Shown: piece by piece, positions 16,104 to 23,877 of the stretch
Position numbering within the stretch: position 1 is the first letter of the stretch
Layout: each line of letters begins with the position of its first letter
Source: Rhodococcus sp. Z13
Lineage (GTDB): Bacteria > Actinomycetota > Actinomycetes > Mycobacteriales > Mycobacteriaceae
Length of the DNA: 64,000 bases
Direction of reading: 5' to 3'
NCBI RefSeq assembly: GCF_025837095.1
Contig: NZ_CP107551.1
Span: 124,001 to 188,000 of the forward strand
Position numbers and translations under genes: made by a program
The notes under the pieces: generated by a model
The model's input: the letters and a program-made list of their open reading frames with translations, nothing else
The model's database searches: none
What the model was told of the DNA's origin: nothing

Positions 16104-17249
16104 GTGTCTCGGCCCTTCTTGAACGAACCGACACGCGGGGCCGAGGCACCGCGGGTGGGGATGCCGGGCGTCGACATCATCCGGTTCGTCGCGGTCGCGG
16201 CCGTGCTCTATTCGCACATCGCCTTCTACCTGATCGACGACCTCGGCACCGGCTGGTGGGGCATCGACCTCGTCTACGACATCTTCGTGGCGGGCGCCCG
16301 CCTCAACCAGCACCTGTCCTTCGTCGGCGTCGCCGCGTTCATGATGCTCACGGGCCTGCTCGTCACCCGCTCGGCGATCCGGCAGGACCGCGGGAAGTTC
16401 CTCGTCGCCCGCGCCGCGCGTCTGCTGCCGGCCTTCTGGGCGGCGATCCTGCTCGCGATCGTGCTCGTGCGGCTCGGCATCAACGGCATGTTCAGCGGGC
16501 ACACCACGGTGTCGAACTCCGAGGCGTTCCTGTCCTTCTTCCTCGGGGCGTTCTTCCTGAAACCGCAGGTCGTGGTGCTCGGGGTGGTGTGGACGCTGGC
16601 CGCGCAGATCACCTTCTACCTGTGGTGCATCGCCGGCCGGTCGCTGCTGCGGACCGTGCCGGTCGCGGTGCCGGTGATCGGCGCGGTGCTGTGCATGCTG
16701 GTGCTGCTCTACAACCTGTACGTCCCCGAGCCGTACACGGTGCCGTTCCTGTCCCGGATCGCCGCGACCCTGCCCACTCTGTTCCTGGGTCAGCTCGTCT
16801 ACCTGCGGTGGGCCGCGCTGATCACCCTGCGCCAGCTGATCCTGGGTGTGTTCGCGCAGCTCTACGTGATCGTCATGGCCACCGAGATCCAGGTGTACTG
16901 GGCGGGCACCCGGTATCTGTGGACGATCGTGGTCGTCTTCGCCGCCGTGGTGCTGTTCGCCCGCTACGACGGCCGGCTCGCGCGGCTCGCGGTGGTCGAG
17001 TGGGTCGCGACCCGCAGCTACTGCATCTACCTCACCCACACGCTGGTGATGTACCGGATCTACGAGAACACCGTGGAGATCGTGGGGATGACCGGCGCGA
17101 TCGTGCTGGTGATCCTCGGCTGCGGTCTCGTCGCGGAGGTCTTCTACCGCGGTATCGAGGTGCCGGCGGCACGCTGGATCAAGGCCCGCTGGCTGTCGCC
17201 GGACAAGGCCGGAACCGCGAGCCGGGCCGCCGAGGCGACGCACGCGTAG
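16104..17249 (+). CDS. Acyltransferase-3 family membrane protein
   Basis: A 381-residue protein with about ten transmembrane helices. It has the family's N-terminal GVDIIRFVAVAAVLYSH pattern, where the Arg and His are the usual catalytic or substrate residues, and a C-terminal TRSYCIYLTHTLV. Such enzymes (OafA-like) move acetyl or other acyl groups onto sugars or lipids at the membrane. The acceptor is unknown; a cell-wall or glycolipid target is likely in this lineage. The start has a -10 box at leaderless spacing. Confidence 0.83.
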   Translation: MSRPFLNEPTRGAEAPRVGMPGVDIIRFVAVAAVLYSHIAFYLIDDLGTGWWGIDLVYDIFVAGARLNQHLSFVGVAAFMMLTGLLVTRSAIRQDRGKFLVARAARLLPAFWAAILLAIVLVRLGINGMFSGHTTVSNSEAFLSFFLGAFFLKPQVVVLGVVWTLAAQITFYLWCIAGRSLLRTVPVAVPVIGAVLCMLVLLYNLYVPEPYTVPFLSRIAATLPTLFLGQLVYLRWAALITLRQLILGVFAQLYVIVMATEIQVYWAGTRYLWTIVVVFAAVVLFARYDGRLARLAVVEWVATRSYCIYLTHTLVMYRIYENTVEIVGMTGAIVLVILGCGLVAEVFYRGIEVPAARWIKARWLSPDKAGTASRAAEATHA

Positions 17250-17252
17250 CAT
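17247..17252 (+). promoter_or_regulatory. -10 box TAGCAT, leaderless msrA
   Basis: TAGCAT overlaps the acyltransferase stop codon and ends 6 nt before the msrA ATG. msrA can therefore be transcribed on its own from a leaderless start. Confidence 0.5.
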
Positions 17253-17258
17253 CGGGTC

Positions 17259-17927
17259 ATGTCCTGGTTCGACGACATCCTGGCCCGTGCCGGTTCGAAG
17301 TCGCAGATGGTGACGCGCGAGGACGCGCTTCCCGGTCGTGCCGAACCCCTGCCCGTCCCGGAGACCCACTACGTCAACGGCAACCGAATCCTCCCGCCCT
17401 TCCCGGAGGGCCTGCGGACGGCGGTCGTCGGCATGGGATGTTTCTGGGGTGCCGAGAAGGAGTTCTGGCAGCTCGAGGGCGTGTACTCGACGGCAGTCGG
17501 GTACGCCGGCGGCTACACCCCGAACCCCACCTACGAGGAGGTGTGCTCCGGCCGCACCGGGCACACCGAGGTCGTGCTCGTCGTCTTCGACCCGAAGGTG
17601 ATCGCCTACGCGCGCATCCTCCAGCAGTTCTGGGAGAACCACGACCCCACCCAGGGGATGCGGCAGGGCAACGACCACGGCACCCAGTACCGTTCGGCGA
17701 TCTACACCCTCGACGAATCGCAGATCGAGGTCGCCGAGGCCACCAAGGAAGCCTTCGGCGAGCGGCTCGCCGCGGCCGGATACGGGCAGATCACCACGGA
17801 GATCGCCCCGCTCACGCACTTCTACTACGCGGAGGGCTACCACCAGCAGTATCTGGCGAAGAATCCGGGCGGGTACTGCCCGGTGCACGCCACGGGGGTG
17901 AGCTGCCCCGTCGGGCTCGGTGCGTGA
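17259..17927 (+). CDS. msrA: Peptide methionine sulfoxide reductase A
   Basis: A 222-residue MsrA that reduces methionine-S-sulfoxide in oxidised proteins. The catalytic motif GMGCFWG (Cys61) and the downstream [23 protein letters not shown] region are fully conserved. The C-terminal part holds the resolving cysteines ([11 protein letters not shown]). An N-terminal extension of about 50 residues precedes the core, as in other actinobacterial forms. With sodA nearby it adds an oxidative-stress theme. Confidence 0.95.
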   Translation: MSWFDDILARAGSKSQMVTREDALPGRAEPLPVPETHYVNGNRILPPFPEGLRTAVVGMGCFWGAEKEFWQLEGVYSTAVGYAGGYTPNPTYEEVCSGRTGHTEVVLVVFDPKVIAYARILQQFWENHDPTQGMRQGNDHGTQYRSAIYTLDESQIEVAEATKEAFGERLAAAGYGQITTEIAPLTHFYYAEGYHQQYLAKNPGGYCPVHATGVSCPVGLGA

Positions 17928-18078
17928 CCTGCCTCACCAGCACCGAACCGAGTCCTGGTCGTACACGACCGATTTCGCGCACCCGAATGTGAGATCGGTT
18001 GTGTTTCCTTGAACTTCCCCCAGGACCGGGCGCATCCTGGATGACAGACACGCTCGGTGGGGAAGGACGGCTGCGGAT

Positions 18079-18669
18079 ATGACGACCACGACGGGATATC
18101 TGCGGCGAACCCGGCGGAGTCTGCACCGCCGGGATCCGCTCGTACGTCACGCCGATCGCATCGAAGCCCGATGCTTCTCACTGCTCCTCGCGGTACTCGT
18201 CGCCCTGGTGCCGGTCGCGGTGTGGCTCTCGGCCACCATGTGGACCTCCCAGCTCGCGATCTCCGAGCAGCAGCACGCGGAACGGACCACCGTCACCGCG
18301 ACCCTCGACGAGACCGCGGCCAGCGACGCGACCGGCTGGGGCGAGACCGTCCAGTTCGCCTCCGCTCCCGCCACCTGGGAGTGGAACAAGTCGCAGCGGC
18401 ACGCCGTGATCAAGGTCGACGGCATGCTGCCCGCCGGCAGCGATGTGCAGGTCTGGGTCGACAAGGACACCGGGGAGTACGCCGACCCGCCGCTGAGTAC
18501 CTTCGCCGCGAAGTTCACCGCCGTCCTGGCCGGGGTCGCGCTGTGGACGTTCACCGCGACCGTCCTGGTCAGCATGTTCGCGCTCGTCCGCTGGCGCCTC
18601 GACTCGCACCGCAGCCGCGAGTGGAGCCGGGAGATCGAAGCGTTCCTCGGCTCCACCAGCAGCCACTGA
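18079..18669 (+). CDS. Rv1733c-like two-helix membrane protein
   Basis: A 196-residue protein with two transmembrane helices (about 36-56 and 155-175) around an extracytoplasmic domain of roughly 100 residues that ends VWVDKDTGEYADPP. This layout and the N-terminal RRDPLVRHADRIEA segment resemble mycobacterial Rv1733c, a dormancy-associated membrane protein of unknown function. GGGGAAGGA precedes the ATG at a long spacing. I saw no DosR box upstream. The gene is followed directly by a hairpin repeat array. Confidence 0.7.
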   Translation: MTTTTGYLRRTRRSLHRRDPLVRHADRIEARCFSLLLAVLVALVPVAVWLSATMWTSQLAISEQQHAERTTVTATLDETAASDATGWGETVQFASAPATWEWNKSQRHAVIKVDGMLPAGSDVQVWVDKDTGEYADPPLSTFAAKFTAVLAGVALWTFTATVLVSMFALVRWRLDSHRSREWSREIEAFLGSTSSH

Positions 18670-18763
18670 CCCGTTCCGGGTCGATCAGCCACCGACCCGT
18701 TCCGGGTCGATCAGGCACCGACCCGTTCCGGGTCGATCAGGCACCGACCCGTTCCGCTGCGGC
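18668..18763. repeat. 26-bp tandem hairpin repeat
   Basis: Units start at 18668, 18694 and 18720, with a truncated fourth at 18746. Each contains the dyad GACCCG-TT-CCGGGTC (the outer GACCCG pairs with CGGGTC), so the array can fold as serial hairpins. It fills the whole gap between two convergent genes, beginning on the last bases of the first. It may act as a multi-hairpin terminator. Confidence 0.85.
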
Positions 18764-19699
18764 CTACAGATCCGCGACGGCGGGCATGACCTCCTGCGCC
18801 ACCAGCTCGAGGTGCTCGAGATCGGCGAGGTCCAGAACCTGCAGGTAGATCCGCTGCGAACCGGCCTCGGCGTAGGTGCGGATCTTCTCGATCAGCTCAC
18901 CCGGGGTGCCGGCGAGGCCGTTTGCCCGCAGCTCGTCGACCTCACGTCCGATGCGCGCTGCGCGTCGCGCGATCTCCGCCTCGTCCCGGCCGCAGCACAG
19001 CACCAGCGCGTTCGAGTAGGTCAGTTCCTTCGGGTCGCGCCCGATCTCCTCGCACGCACCGCGCACCCGCTCGAACAGCTTCACGGTCTCCTCGACCGAG
19101 TTGAACGGCACGTTGAACTCGTCGGCGTAGCGGGCCGTCAGCGCCGGGGTGCGCTTCTTGCCGGAACCACCCATGACGATCGGGGGTCGCGGCCGCTGGT
19201 GCGGCTTGGGCAGGGCGGGGGAGTTCTCGATCCGCACGTGGGTGCCCCCGTAGGAGAAGGTCTCGCCCAGGGGCGTTTCCCACAGGCCGGTGATCACGGC
19301 GAGCGATTCCTCGAAGCGGTCGAAGCGTTCCTTCACCGACGGGAACGGGATGCCGTAGGCGGTGTGCTCCTCCTCGTACCAGCCGGCACCGAAACCGAAC
19401 TCGACGCGACCGTCGCTCATGGCGTCGACCTGGGCGACGGAGACCGCCAGCGGGCCGGGATGGCGGAAGGTGTTCGAGGTGACGAGGGTGCCGAGGCGGA
19501 TCGTCGAGGTGTCGCGGGCCAGGCCGGCGAGGGTGATCCACGCATCGGTGGGGCCGGGCAGGCCGTCGACGTTCATGGCGAGGTAGTGGTCGGATCGGAA
19601 GAATGCGCCGTAGCCGAGTCGTTCCGCGGCCTGCGCGACGGCGAGGAGATCGTCGTAGGTGGCGCCCTGCTGGGGTTCGGTGAAGATCCGTAGTTCCAT
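18764..19699 (-). CDS. LLM-class F420-dependent oxidoreductase
   Basis: A 311-residue luciferase-like TIM barrel of the F420-dependent LLM class. Typical parts are RSDHYLAM near residue 36, TIRLGTLVTSNTFRHPGPLA and the GWYEEEHTAYG segment. These enzymes use reduced F420 to reduce or oxidise small organic molecules; the substrate is unknown here. The start could also be an ATG at 19711, which adds four residues; neither has a strong ribosome binding site. Confidence 0.85.
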   Translation of the reverse strand: MELRIFTEPQQGATYDDLLAVAQAAERLGYGAFFRSDHYLAMNVDGLPGPTDAWITLAGLARDTSTIRLGTLVTSNTFRHPGPLAVSVAQVDAMSDGRVEFGFGAGWYEEEHTAYGIPFPSVKERFDRFEESLAVITGLWETPLGETFSYGGTHVRIENSPALPKPHQRPRPPIVMGGSGKKRTPALTARYADEFNVPFNSVEETVKLFERVRGACEEIGRDPKELTYSNALVLCCGRDEAEIARRAARIGREVDELRANGLAGTPGELIEKIRTYAEAGSQRIYLQVLDLADLEHLELVAQEVMPAVADL

Positions 19700-19948
19700 G
19701 CCTTCGATCATTTCAGTGGTCGGTGGGTGGTGTCGGCAGGTGTGGCGGGGGAGTCGCTGTGATGTCTCTCGAGCCGAATTCCCCACGTGGTGGATATACC
19801 TGTTGATGAACCTGTGGAAACTGTGGATAACTCCTGCGCGTGGGGCTTGTGAGCAACTCCGGCACGAGGGTGCGGAACCGCTGCCGCGTGTGGTCCGTGC
19901 GCACGACCGTGGCTGCATCGCCCCACGCCGCGTGCCACTATTGACATC
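19700..19948. other. Intergenic region with two adjacent DnaA-box-like 9-mers
   Basis: Between divergent genes, TGTGGAAAC (19813-19821) and TGTGGATAA (19822-19830) lie head to tail. The second is a perfect complement of the DnaA box TTATCCACA and the first differs at two bases. No further boxes or AT-rich unwinding region were seen, so this is not an origin. Confidence 0.45.
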
Positions 19949-20290
19949 GTGAGCTTCTCCGACGTGCCCACCGTGTCGGTCGACCGTGTCCCTGCTCTGG
20001 GCGACGACACGGTTCTCCTCGACGTCCGCGAGGACGACGAATGGCAGCTCGGCCACGCACCCGGGGCCCTGCACATCCCCCTCGCCGACATCCCCGCCCG
20101 TATCGAGGAGATCGATCCCGATGCGGAGGTCTACGTGGTGTGCCGACAGGGTGGGCGTTCCCTCGGCGCCGTTCGGTACCTGATGCAGATCGGGTACGAG
20201 GCGTTCCAGGTGGACGGTGGCATGGTGTCGTGGCAGAAGCACGGGCTGCCGCTCGTCGGCGAGGGTGACGAACCGGCGAAGATCTATTGA
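19949..20290 (+). CDS. Single-domain rhodanese
   Basis: A 113-residue rhodanese domain with the active-site loop CRQGGRS (Cys near residue 65), as in GlpE-like sulfurtransferases that carry sulfane sulfur. DVREDDEWQLGHAPGALHIPL is the usual first signature. Its stop overlaps the next start (TGATG), so it is translated with the DUF4328 gene. The acceptor of sulfur is unknown. Confidence 0.9.
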   Translation: MSFSDVPTVSVDRVPALGDDTVLLDVREDDEWQLGHAPGALHIPLADIPARIEEIDPDAEVYVVCRQGGRSLGAVRYLMQIGYEAFQVDGGMVSWQKHGLPLVGEGDEPAKIY

Positions 20291-21342
20291 TGTCGGCCTA
20301 CCAGATCTGTGTGCGCTGCGAGAACCGCTGGCCGGTGACCCACCGGCCGCGGCAGTGGTGCCCGGCCTGCCACGGCGTGCTGCTCTCGCCGACCACCGCC
20401 GACGGATCGGTACCGCCCTCCCGCCGCAACTTCCGCTGGGTCGCGCGGCCCGCGGGGAGCACGGCACCACGCCCCGAACCGGCGAGCCGTCCGCGCCGCC
20501 GCGTACTCGACGGGACTCCCGCCTATCCCGAACCGCCGCGCTGGGGACTGCTCGACCCTCCGGTGCAGGAGGACGACGAACCGGACCGCGCCGAGACCCT
20601 CGCCTGTCTCGCCCCGACCCTGCTCGCCGGGACCGCGGCCGTCTTCGGGCTCGCGGCCCTGGCCGAGGCCGTGCGCTACGGCATCCTGCTGTACAACCGC
20701 ACCCGGCTCGTCGACCCGCTCGTGCTGGCGGTGTCCGACGCGCTGGTGTGGGCCACCCAGACGGTCGGGCCGGTCGTCGCGCTCGTCGCCGCGGTCGCCT
20801 GCGGCCTGCGCCTGATCACCCTGCGCCGGGAGCGCTACGCCGCCCGCGGCCTCGCCGACCCGCGCTCTCCGCTGTCCCTGCTGATCGGCCTGGTGACGCC
20901 GGGCGTGAACCTCGCGATGCCGGGGGTGTTCCTCACCGAGATCGCCGACGGTGATCCGCGCCTGCTCCGCGCGATCCGCACGTGGTGGCTGCTGTGGGTG
21001 ACCGACGGGCTGTTCGTCGTGGTGATGCTGATGTGGCGTCAGCGCGACAGCCTGCAGGCCCGCGCCGACGGTGTCCTGCTCACCGCGCTGCTCGCGGCGC
21101 TCGGTGCGGCCGTCGCGCTGGCGGCGCTGCACGTCGTGCGGCTGTTCGACGACACCGATCTGTGGGGCCGCCCGTTGCAGCGCCGGCGTCTCACCCACGC
21201 CACCGGACCCGCGTCGTCGCCGATCGCCCCCATCGTCCCGGTCACGGCCCGCGCGCCCGAGGCGACGGCGGAGGCGGGGGAGACGGCGGAGTCGGGGGAC
21301 ACGGCGGCAACCGGGGAGACCGAGAAGGTGGTGGTTCCGTGA
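20290..21342 (+). CDS. DUF4328 membrane protein with zinc-ribbon-like N-terminus
   Basis: A 350-residue protein. The N-terminus has two CxxC pairs (CVRCENRW, CPACHG) about 17 residues apart, like a zinc ribbon. A DUF4328 membrane domain of about six helices follows from residue 115, and the tail is rich in Ala, Glu and Thr. It overlaps the genes on both sides (TGATG upstream, GTGA downstream). From memory the same gene sits beside glpQ1 in M. tuberculosis (Rv3843c). Function is unknown. Confidence 0.8.
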   Translation: MSAYQICVRCENRWPVTHRPRQWCPACHGVLLSPTTADGSVPPSRRNFRWVARPAGSTAPRPEPASRPRRRVLDGTPAYPEPPRWGLLDPPVQEDDEPDRAETLACLAPTLLAGTAAVFGLAALAEAVRYGILLYNRTRLVDPLVLAVSDALVWATQTVGPVVALVAAVACGLRLITLRRERYAARGLADPRSPLSLLIGLVTPGVNLAMPGVFLTEIADGDPRLLRAIRTWWLLWVTDGLFVVVMLMWRQRDSLQARADGVLLTALLAALGAAVALAALHVVRLFDDTDLWGRPLQRRRLTHATGPASSPIAPIVPVTARAPEATAEAGETAESGDTAATGETEKVVVP

Positions 21343-22112
21343 CGCGCAGCGCCCATCCCCGCGTCGTCGCGCACCGCGGAGCGTCGGCCACCCGCCCGGA
21401 ACACACCCTCGGCGCGTACGAACTCGCCCTCGAGGAAGGGGCCGACGGCGTCGAGTGCGACGTGCGGCTCACCCGCGACGGGCATCTCGTGTGCGTGCAC
21501 GACCGCACCATCGACCGGACCTCCGACGGCACCGGCGTCGTCAGCGAGATGACCCTCGGCGAGCTGTCGGAGTTCGACTACGGGCGGCCCGGCGAACCGG
21601 CCGCGCTCCTCACCCTCACGCACCTGCTCGAACTCGTCATGGGCTACACGAGCGTGCCGGTGAAGCTGTTCGTCGAGACCAAGCATCCCGTCCGCTACGG
21701 CGGTCTCGTCGAGGCCAAACTGCTCGCCGAACTGGCCCGCTTCGGTCTCGCCACCCCCGCCTCGGCCGACTTCTCCCGGGTGGTGGTGATGTCGTTCGCG
21801 GCGAGCGCGGTGTGGCGGATCCGGCGCGCGGCGCCGCTGCTGCCCACCGTGCTGCTCGGCGAGACCTCCCGCTACCTGTGGGGCAGCGCTGCGACCACCG
21901 TCGGTGCCACCGCTGTCGGACCGTCCATCGCGACGCTGCGCGAGCACCGCGACCTCGTCGACCGGGCCGCGCTGTCGGGCCGCGCCACCTACTGCTGGAC
22001 CGTCGACGACCCCACCGACGTGGAGCTGTGCCGCGAACTCGGTGTCGAATGGGTCGCCACCAACCATCCGGGTCGCACGAAGCTGCAGCTCGAGGCTGCG
22101 CACGAGCGCTGA
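21339..22112 (+). CDS. glpQ: Glycerophosphodiester phosphodiesterase
   Basis: A 257-residue GDPD enzyme that splits glycerophosphodiesters into glycerol 3-phosphate and an alcohol. The TIM-barrel motifs are present: VAHRGASATRPEHTLGAY with the catalytic His and the HRGA-x-PEN-like signature, then EGADGVECDVRLTRDGHLVCVHD. There is no signal peptide, so it acts in the cytoplasm. The GTG start overlaps the DUF4328 stop. It corresponds to the locus of mycobacterial glpQ1 by order. Confidence 0.92.
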   Translation: MTRSAHPRVVAHRGASATRPEHTLGAYELALEEGADGVECDVRLTRDGHLVCVHDRTIDRTSDGTGVVSEMTLGELSEFDYGRPGEPAALLTLTHLLELVMGYTSVPVKLFVETKHPVRYGGLVEAKLLAELARFGLATPASADFSRVVVMSFAASAVWRIRRAAPLLPTVLLGETSRYLWGSAATTVGATAVGPSIATLREHRDLVDRAALSGRATYCWTVDDPTDVELCRELGVEWVATNHPGRTKLQLEAAHER

Positions 22113-22150
22113 CCTCCCCGGACGGCGTCCTCGGAGCGCAGCCCGGCGTG

Positions 22151-22156
22151 TAGTTT
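22151..22156 (+). promoter_or_regulatory. -10 box TAGTTT, leaderless start
   Basis: TAGTTT ends 6 nt before the GTG at 22163 with no ribosome binding site between. Confidence 0.5.
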
Positions 22157-22162
22157 GGCGCC

Positions 22163-23077
22163 GTGGCCAAGAAGAGCAAGAGAAACAGCGGACCCAAGCC
22201 CGGCAGCAATCGCGCCGCGAAGCTCGAGCAGCGTCGCCTCGAGCGGGAGGCAGCGGCCGCCGCGTCGTCCCGCCCCTTCGAGGGTCTCGCCTTCGAGTGC
22301 GACCTCGTCGCGCTGCGCGAGTTCGTGCCGTCCGCGCTGGTGGAGCTGTCGAAAGAGGACGGTCGCCGGATCGTCGGCGCGACCATCCTGCCCGGGGGTG
22401 TCGCCGCGCTCGTCCGCGAGGAGGACGGGCAGCCCGTCGGCTACGTCGGTCTGCAGCTCGCGGCCGGTTACGGCCCCGACCCCGCCGGTGAACTGGCGGC
22501 GGCGCTGGCGTGGGCGCGGACCGCCGAGCCCGGAACGTCGCTGCAGGTCGCGACGGTCGACGACGACACCCCGGCCTTCGCCGACCTGATCGACCCGGCG
22601 GTCGTACCGCCGATCACGGTGCACCAGGACTTCGACTGGTGGATCCCCGCCGGCGTCGAGCCGAGCGCCGAGATCGCCCACACCGTCAAGCATGCGAACG
22701 AGGCAGTGCTGCCCTCGGCGCGGCTGGAGGCCGAGGGCCTGCGCGGTGCGTGGTGGGTGGATCCGGGGGAGAAGGCCCACCTGCGGTGGGTGCGCCCGGA
22801 GGACGAGGACGTGCTGATGAACGCCCTGTCGCGCGTGCACGCCGCCGGTGGCCTGCACCTGGGTGAGGGCTCGCGGTTCGCCGGGTCGTTCCGCACTCAC
22901 GGCCTGCTCGTGCCGGTCTTCGACCTCGACCGGGAGAAGCACGCCGACGAGTGGATCGCCCCGGTCCTCGAGTTCGGCGCGCGCCTCGAGGAGGCACTCG
23001 CCGTGGACGAGCCGCTCACCTCGGCGGAACGCCGCTCCCGCGACGGGCTGCGCAGCCGCCAGGTCACCCTGCGCTGA
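22163..23077 (+). CDS. DUF5926-family protein
   Basis: A 304-residue soluble protein that starts with a basic stretch (MAKKSKRNSGPKPGSNRAAK). It is conserved across actinobacteria as DUF5926; no function is known. The patterns HQDFDWWIPAG and GAWWVDPGEKAHLRWVRPEDE look like the family core. The basic N-terminus could bind nucleic acid. It is a single gene between its own leaderless promoter and a strong terminator. Confidence 0.8.
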   Translation: MAKKSKRNSGPKPGSNRAAKLEQRRLEREAAAAASSRPFEGLAFECDLVALREFVPSALVELSKEDGRRIVGATILPGGVAALVREEDGQPVGYVGLQLAAGYGPDPAGELAAALAWARTAEPGTSLQVATVDDDTPAFADLIDPAVVPPITVHQDFDWWIPAGVEPSAEIAHTVKHANEAVLPSARLEAEGLRGAWWVDPGEKAHLRWVRPEDEDVLMNALSRVHAAGGLHLGEGSRFAGSFRTHGLLVPVFDLDREKHADEWIAPVLEFGARLEEALAVDEPLTSAERRSRDGLRSRQVTLR

Positions 23078-23116
23078 TCTCGACTGCCGGCCGGCCTCGA
23101 CCGGGCGGACACACGA

Positions 23117-23153
23117 CGAAGGCCACCTCCCGCAACGGGGGAGGTGGCCTTCG
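23117..23153. terminator. Hairpin between DUF5926 gene and ferritin gene
   Basis: A perfect 15-bp stem (CGAAGGCCACCTCCC at 23117-23131, complement at 23139-23153) with a 7-nt loop lies between convergent genes. Confidence 0.8.
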
Positions 23154-23190
23154 GTCCACCCGAGGGGCTGTCCCGGGTCGGGAAACAGGC

Positions 23191-23745
23191 TCAGAGAGCT
23201 CCGCCGGCGGCGACGGGAGCGTTGCCGCGCGGATCCTGCGGCTTCGAGTTGATCTCGCGGGCCACGAAGTCCTCGATGTGGAAGAGGTTCTCACCCGCAC
23301 GATCGGCCACGGTCAGCAGGGTGGCCATCGTCGCGACCTCCTCGACCTGCTCCTGCAGGAACCACTGCATGAACTGCTCGCCGAGGTAGTCGCCCTCGTC
23401 GCGGGCGGTGCGGGCCAGTTCGACGATCTGTTCGGTGACCTTCTTCTCCTGCGCGAGGGCGAGGGCGATCGGCTCGCGGGCGTCCTCGAACATCGACTGC
23501 ACCGCGTCGACACCGGTGAGGTCGACGCTCATGTCGCGGTCCAGGAAGTACTGGACGATCATCATCGCGTGGTTGCGTTCCTCGACCGCCTGCGCGTAGA
23601 AGAGTTTCGCGAGCTGCGGCAGGTCGGCGTTGTCGAAGAAGATCGCGATGGCGATGTACTGATGCGACGCCGTGAACTCGTTGCGGATCTGGTCGTGCAG
23701 CAGTGAGTGGAACTTGGTCTTGTTCGTATCGCCGATCGTCGTCAT
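23191..23745 (-). CDS. bfrB: Ferritin (BfrB-like)
   Basis: A 184-residue non-haem ferritin that oxidises and stores iron. Ferroxidase residues are seen in NEFTASHQYIA, AVEERNHAMMIVQYFLDR and the QWFLQEQVEE helix. The ATG at 23745 has a TAACGT -10 box 7 nt upstream, so the mRNA may be leaderless, and two IdeR-like boxes lie further up. In M. tuberculosis IdeR with iron activates bfrB from tandem iron boxes, and the same is likely here. An in-frame extension upstream of the ATG runs through these sites and is not coding. Confidence 0.93.
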   Translation of the reverse strand: MTTIGDTNKTKFHSLLHDQIRNEFTASHQYIAIAIFFDNADLPQLAKLFYAQAVEERNHAMMIVQYFLDRDMSVDLTGVDAVQSMFEDAREPIALALAQEKKVTEQIVELARTARDEGDYLGEQFMQWFLQEQVEEVATMATLLTVADRAGENLFHIEDFVAREINSKPQDPRGNAPVAAGGAL

Positions 23746-23752
23746 GATCACG

Positions 23753-23758
23753 ACGTTA
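23753..23758 (-). promoter_or_regulatory. -10 box of bfrB (TAACGT)
   Basis: On the minus strand TAACGT ends 7 nt before the bfrB ATG. No ribosome binding site is present in that gap. Confidence 0.5.
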
Positions 23759-23782
23759 GTGCAGGTCAAAGGGATTTTCACC

Positions 23783-23801
23783 CAAGCATTGGCTATGCTC
23801 A
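23783..23801 (-). promoter_or_regulatory. Weak IdeR-like box, proximal
   Basis: TGAGCATAGCCAATGCTTG matches 10 of 19 positions of the IdeR consensus and keeps dyad symmetry. Its centre is 47 nt upstream of the bfrB start. It is convincing only together with the distal box. Confidence 0.4.
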
Positions 23802-23832
23802 CTCTTCGTAGCTTCGGCTGCCCTACCGAAGA

Positions 23833-23851
23833 TTCGGGTTGGCTAACCCAA
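23833..23851 (-). promoter_or_regulatory. IdeR-like iron box, distal
   Basis: TTGGGTTAGCCAACCCGAA matches 14 of 19 positions of the IdeR consensus, including the GGTTAG half-site. Its centre is about 97 nt upstream of the bfrB start. Distal placement fits activation rather than repression, as known for mycobacterial bfrB. Confidence 0.65.
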
Positions 23852-23877
23852 GATCAAGTTCCTGCCGGGGCCCGATC

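Noticed and set aside
17928-18078. DosR box before the Rv1733c-like gene
   Set aside because: GAACTTCCCCAGGACC in the leader only faintly resembles the dormancy-box palindrome and lacks its symmetry.
18668-18763. Possible mini-CRISPR
   Set aside because: The units follow each other without unique spacers and no cas genes are in the window, so it is a plain tandem repeat.
19813-19830. Possible replication origin
   Set aside because: Only two DnaA-like boxes are present, with no AT-rich unwinding region and no dnaA, dnaN or rpmH nearby.
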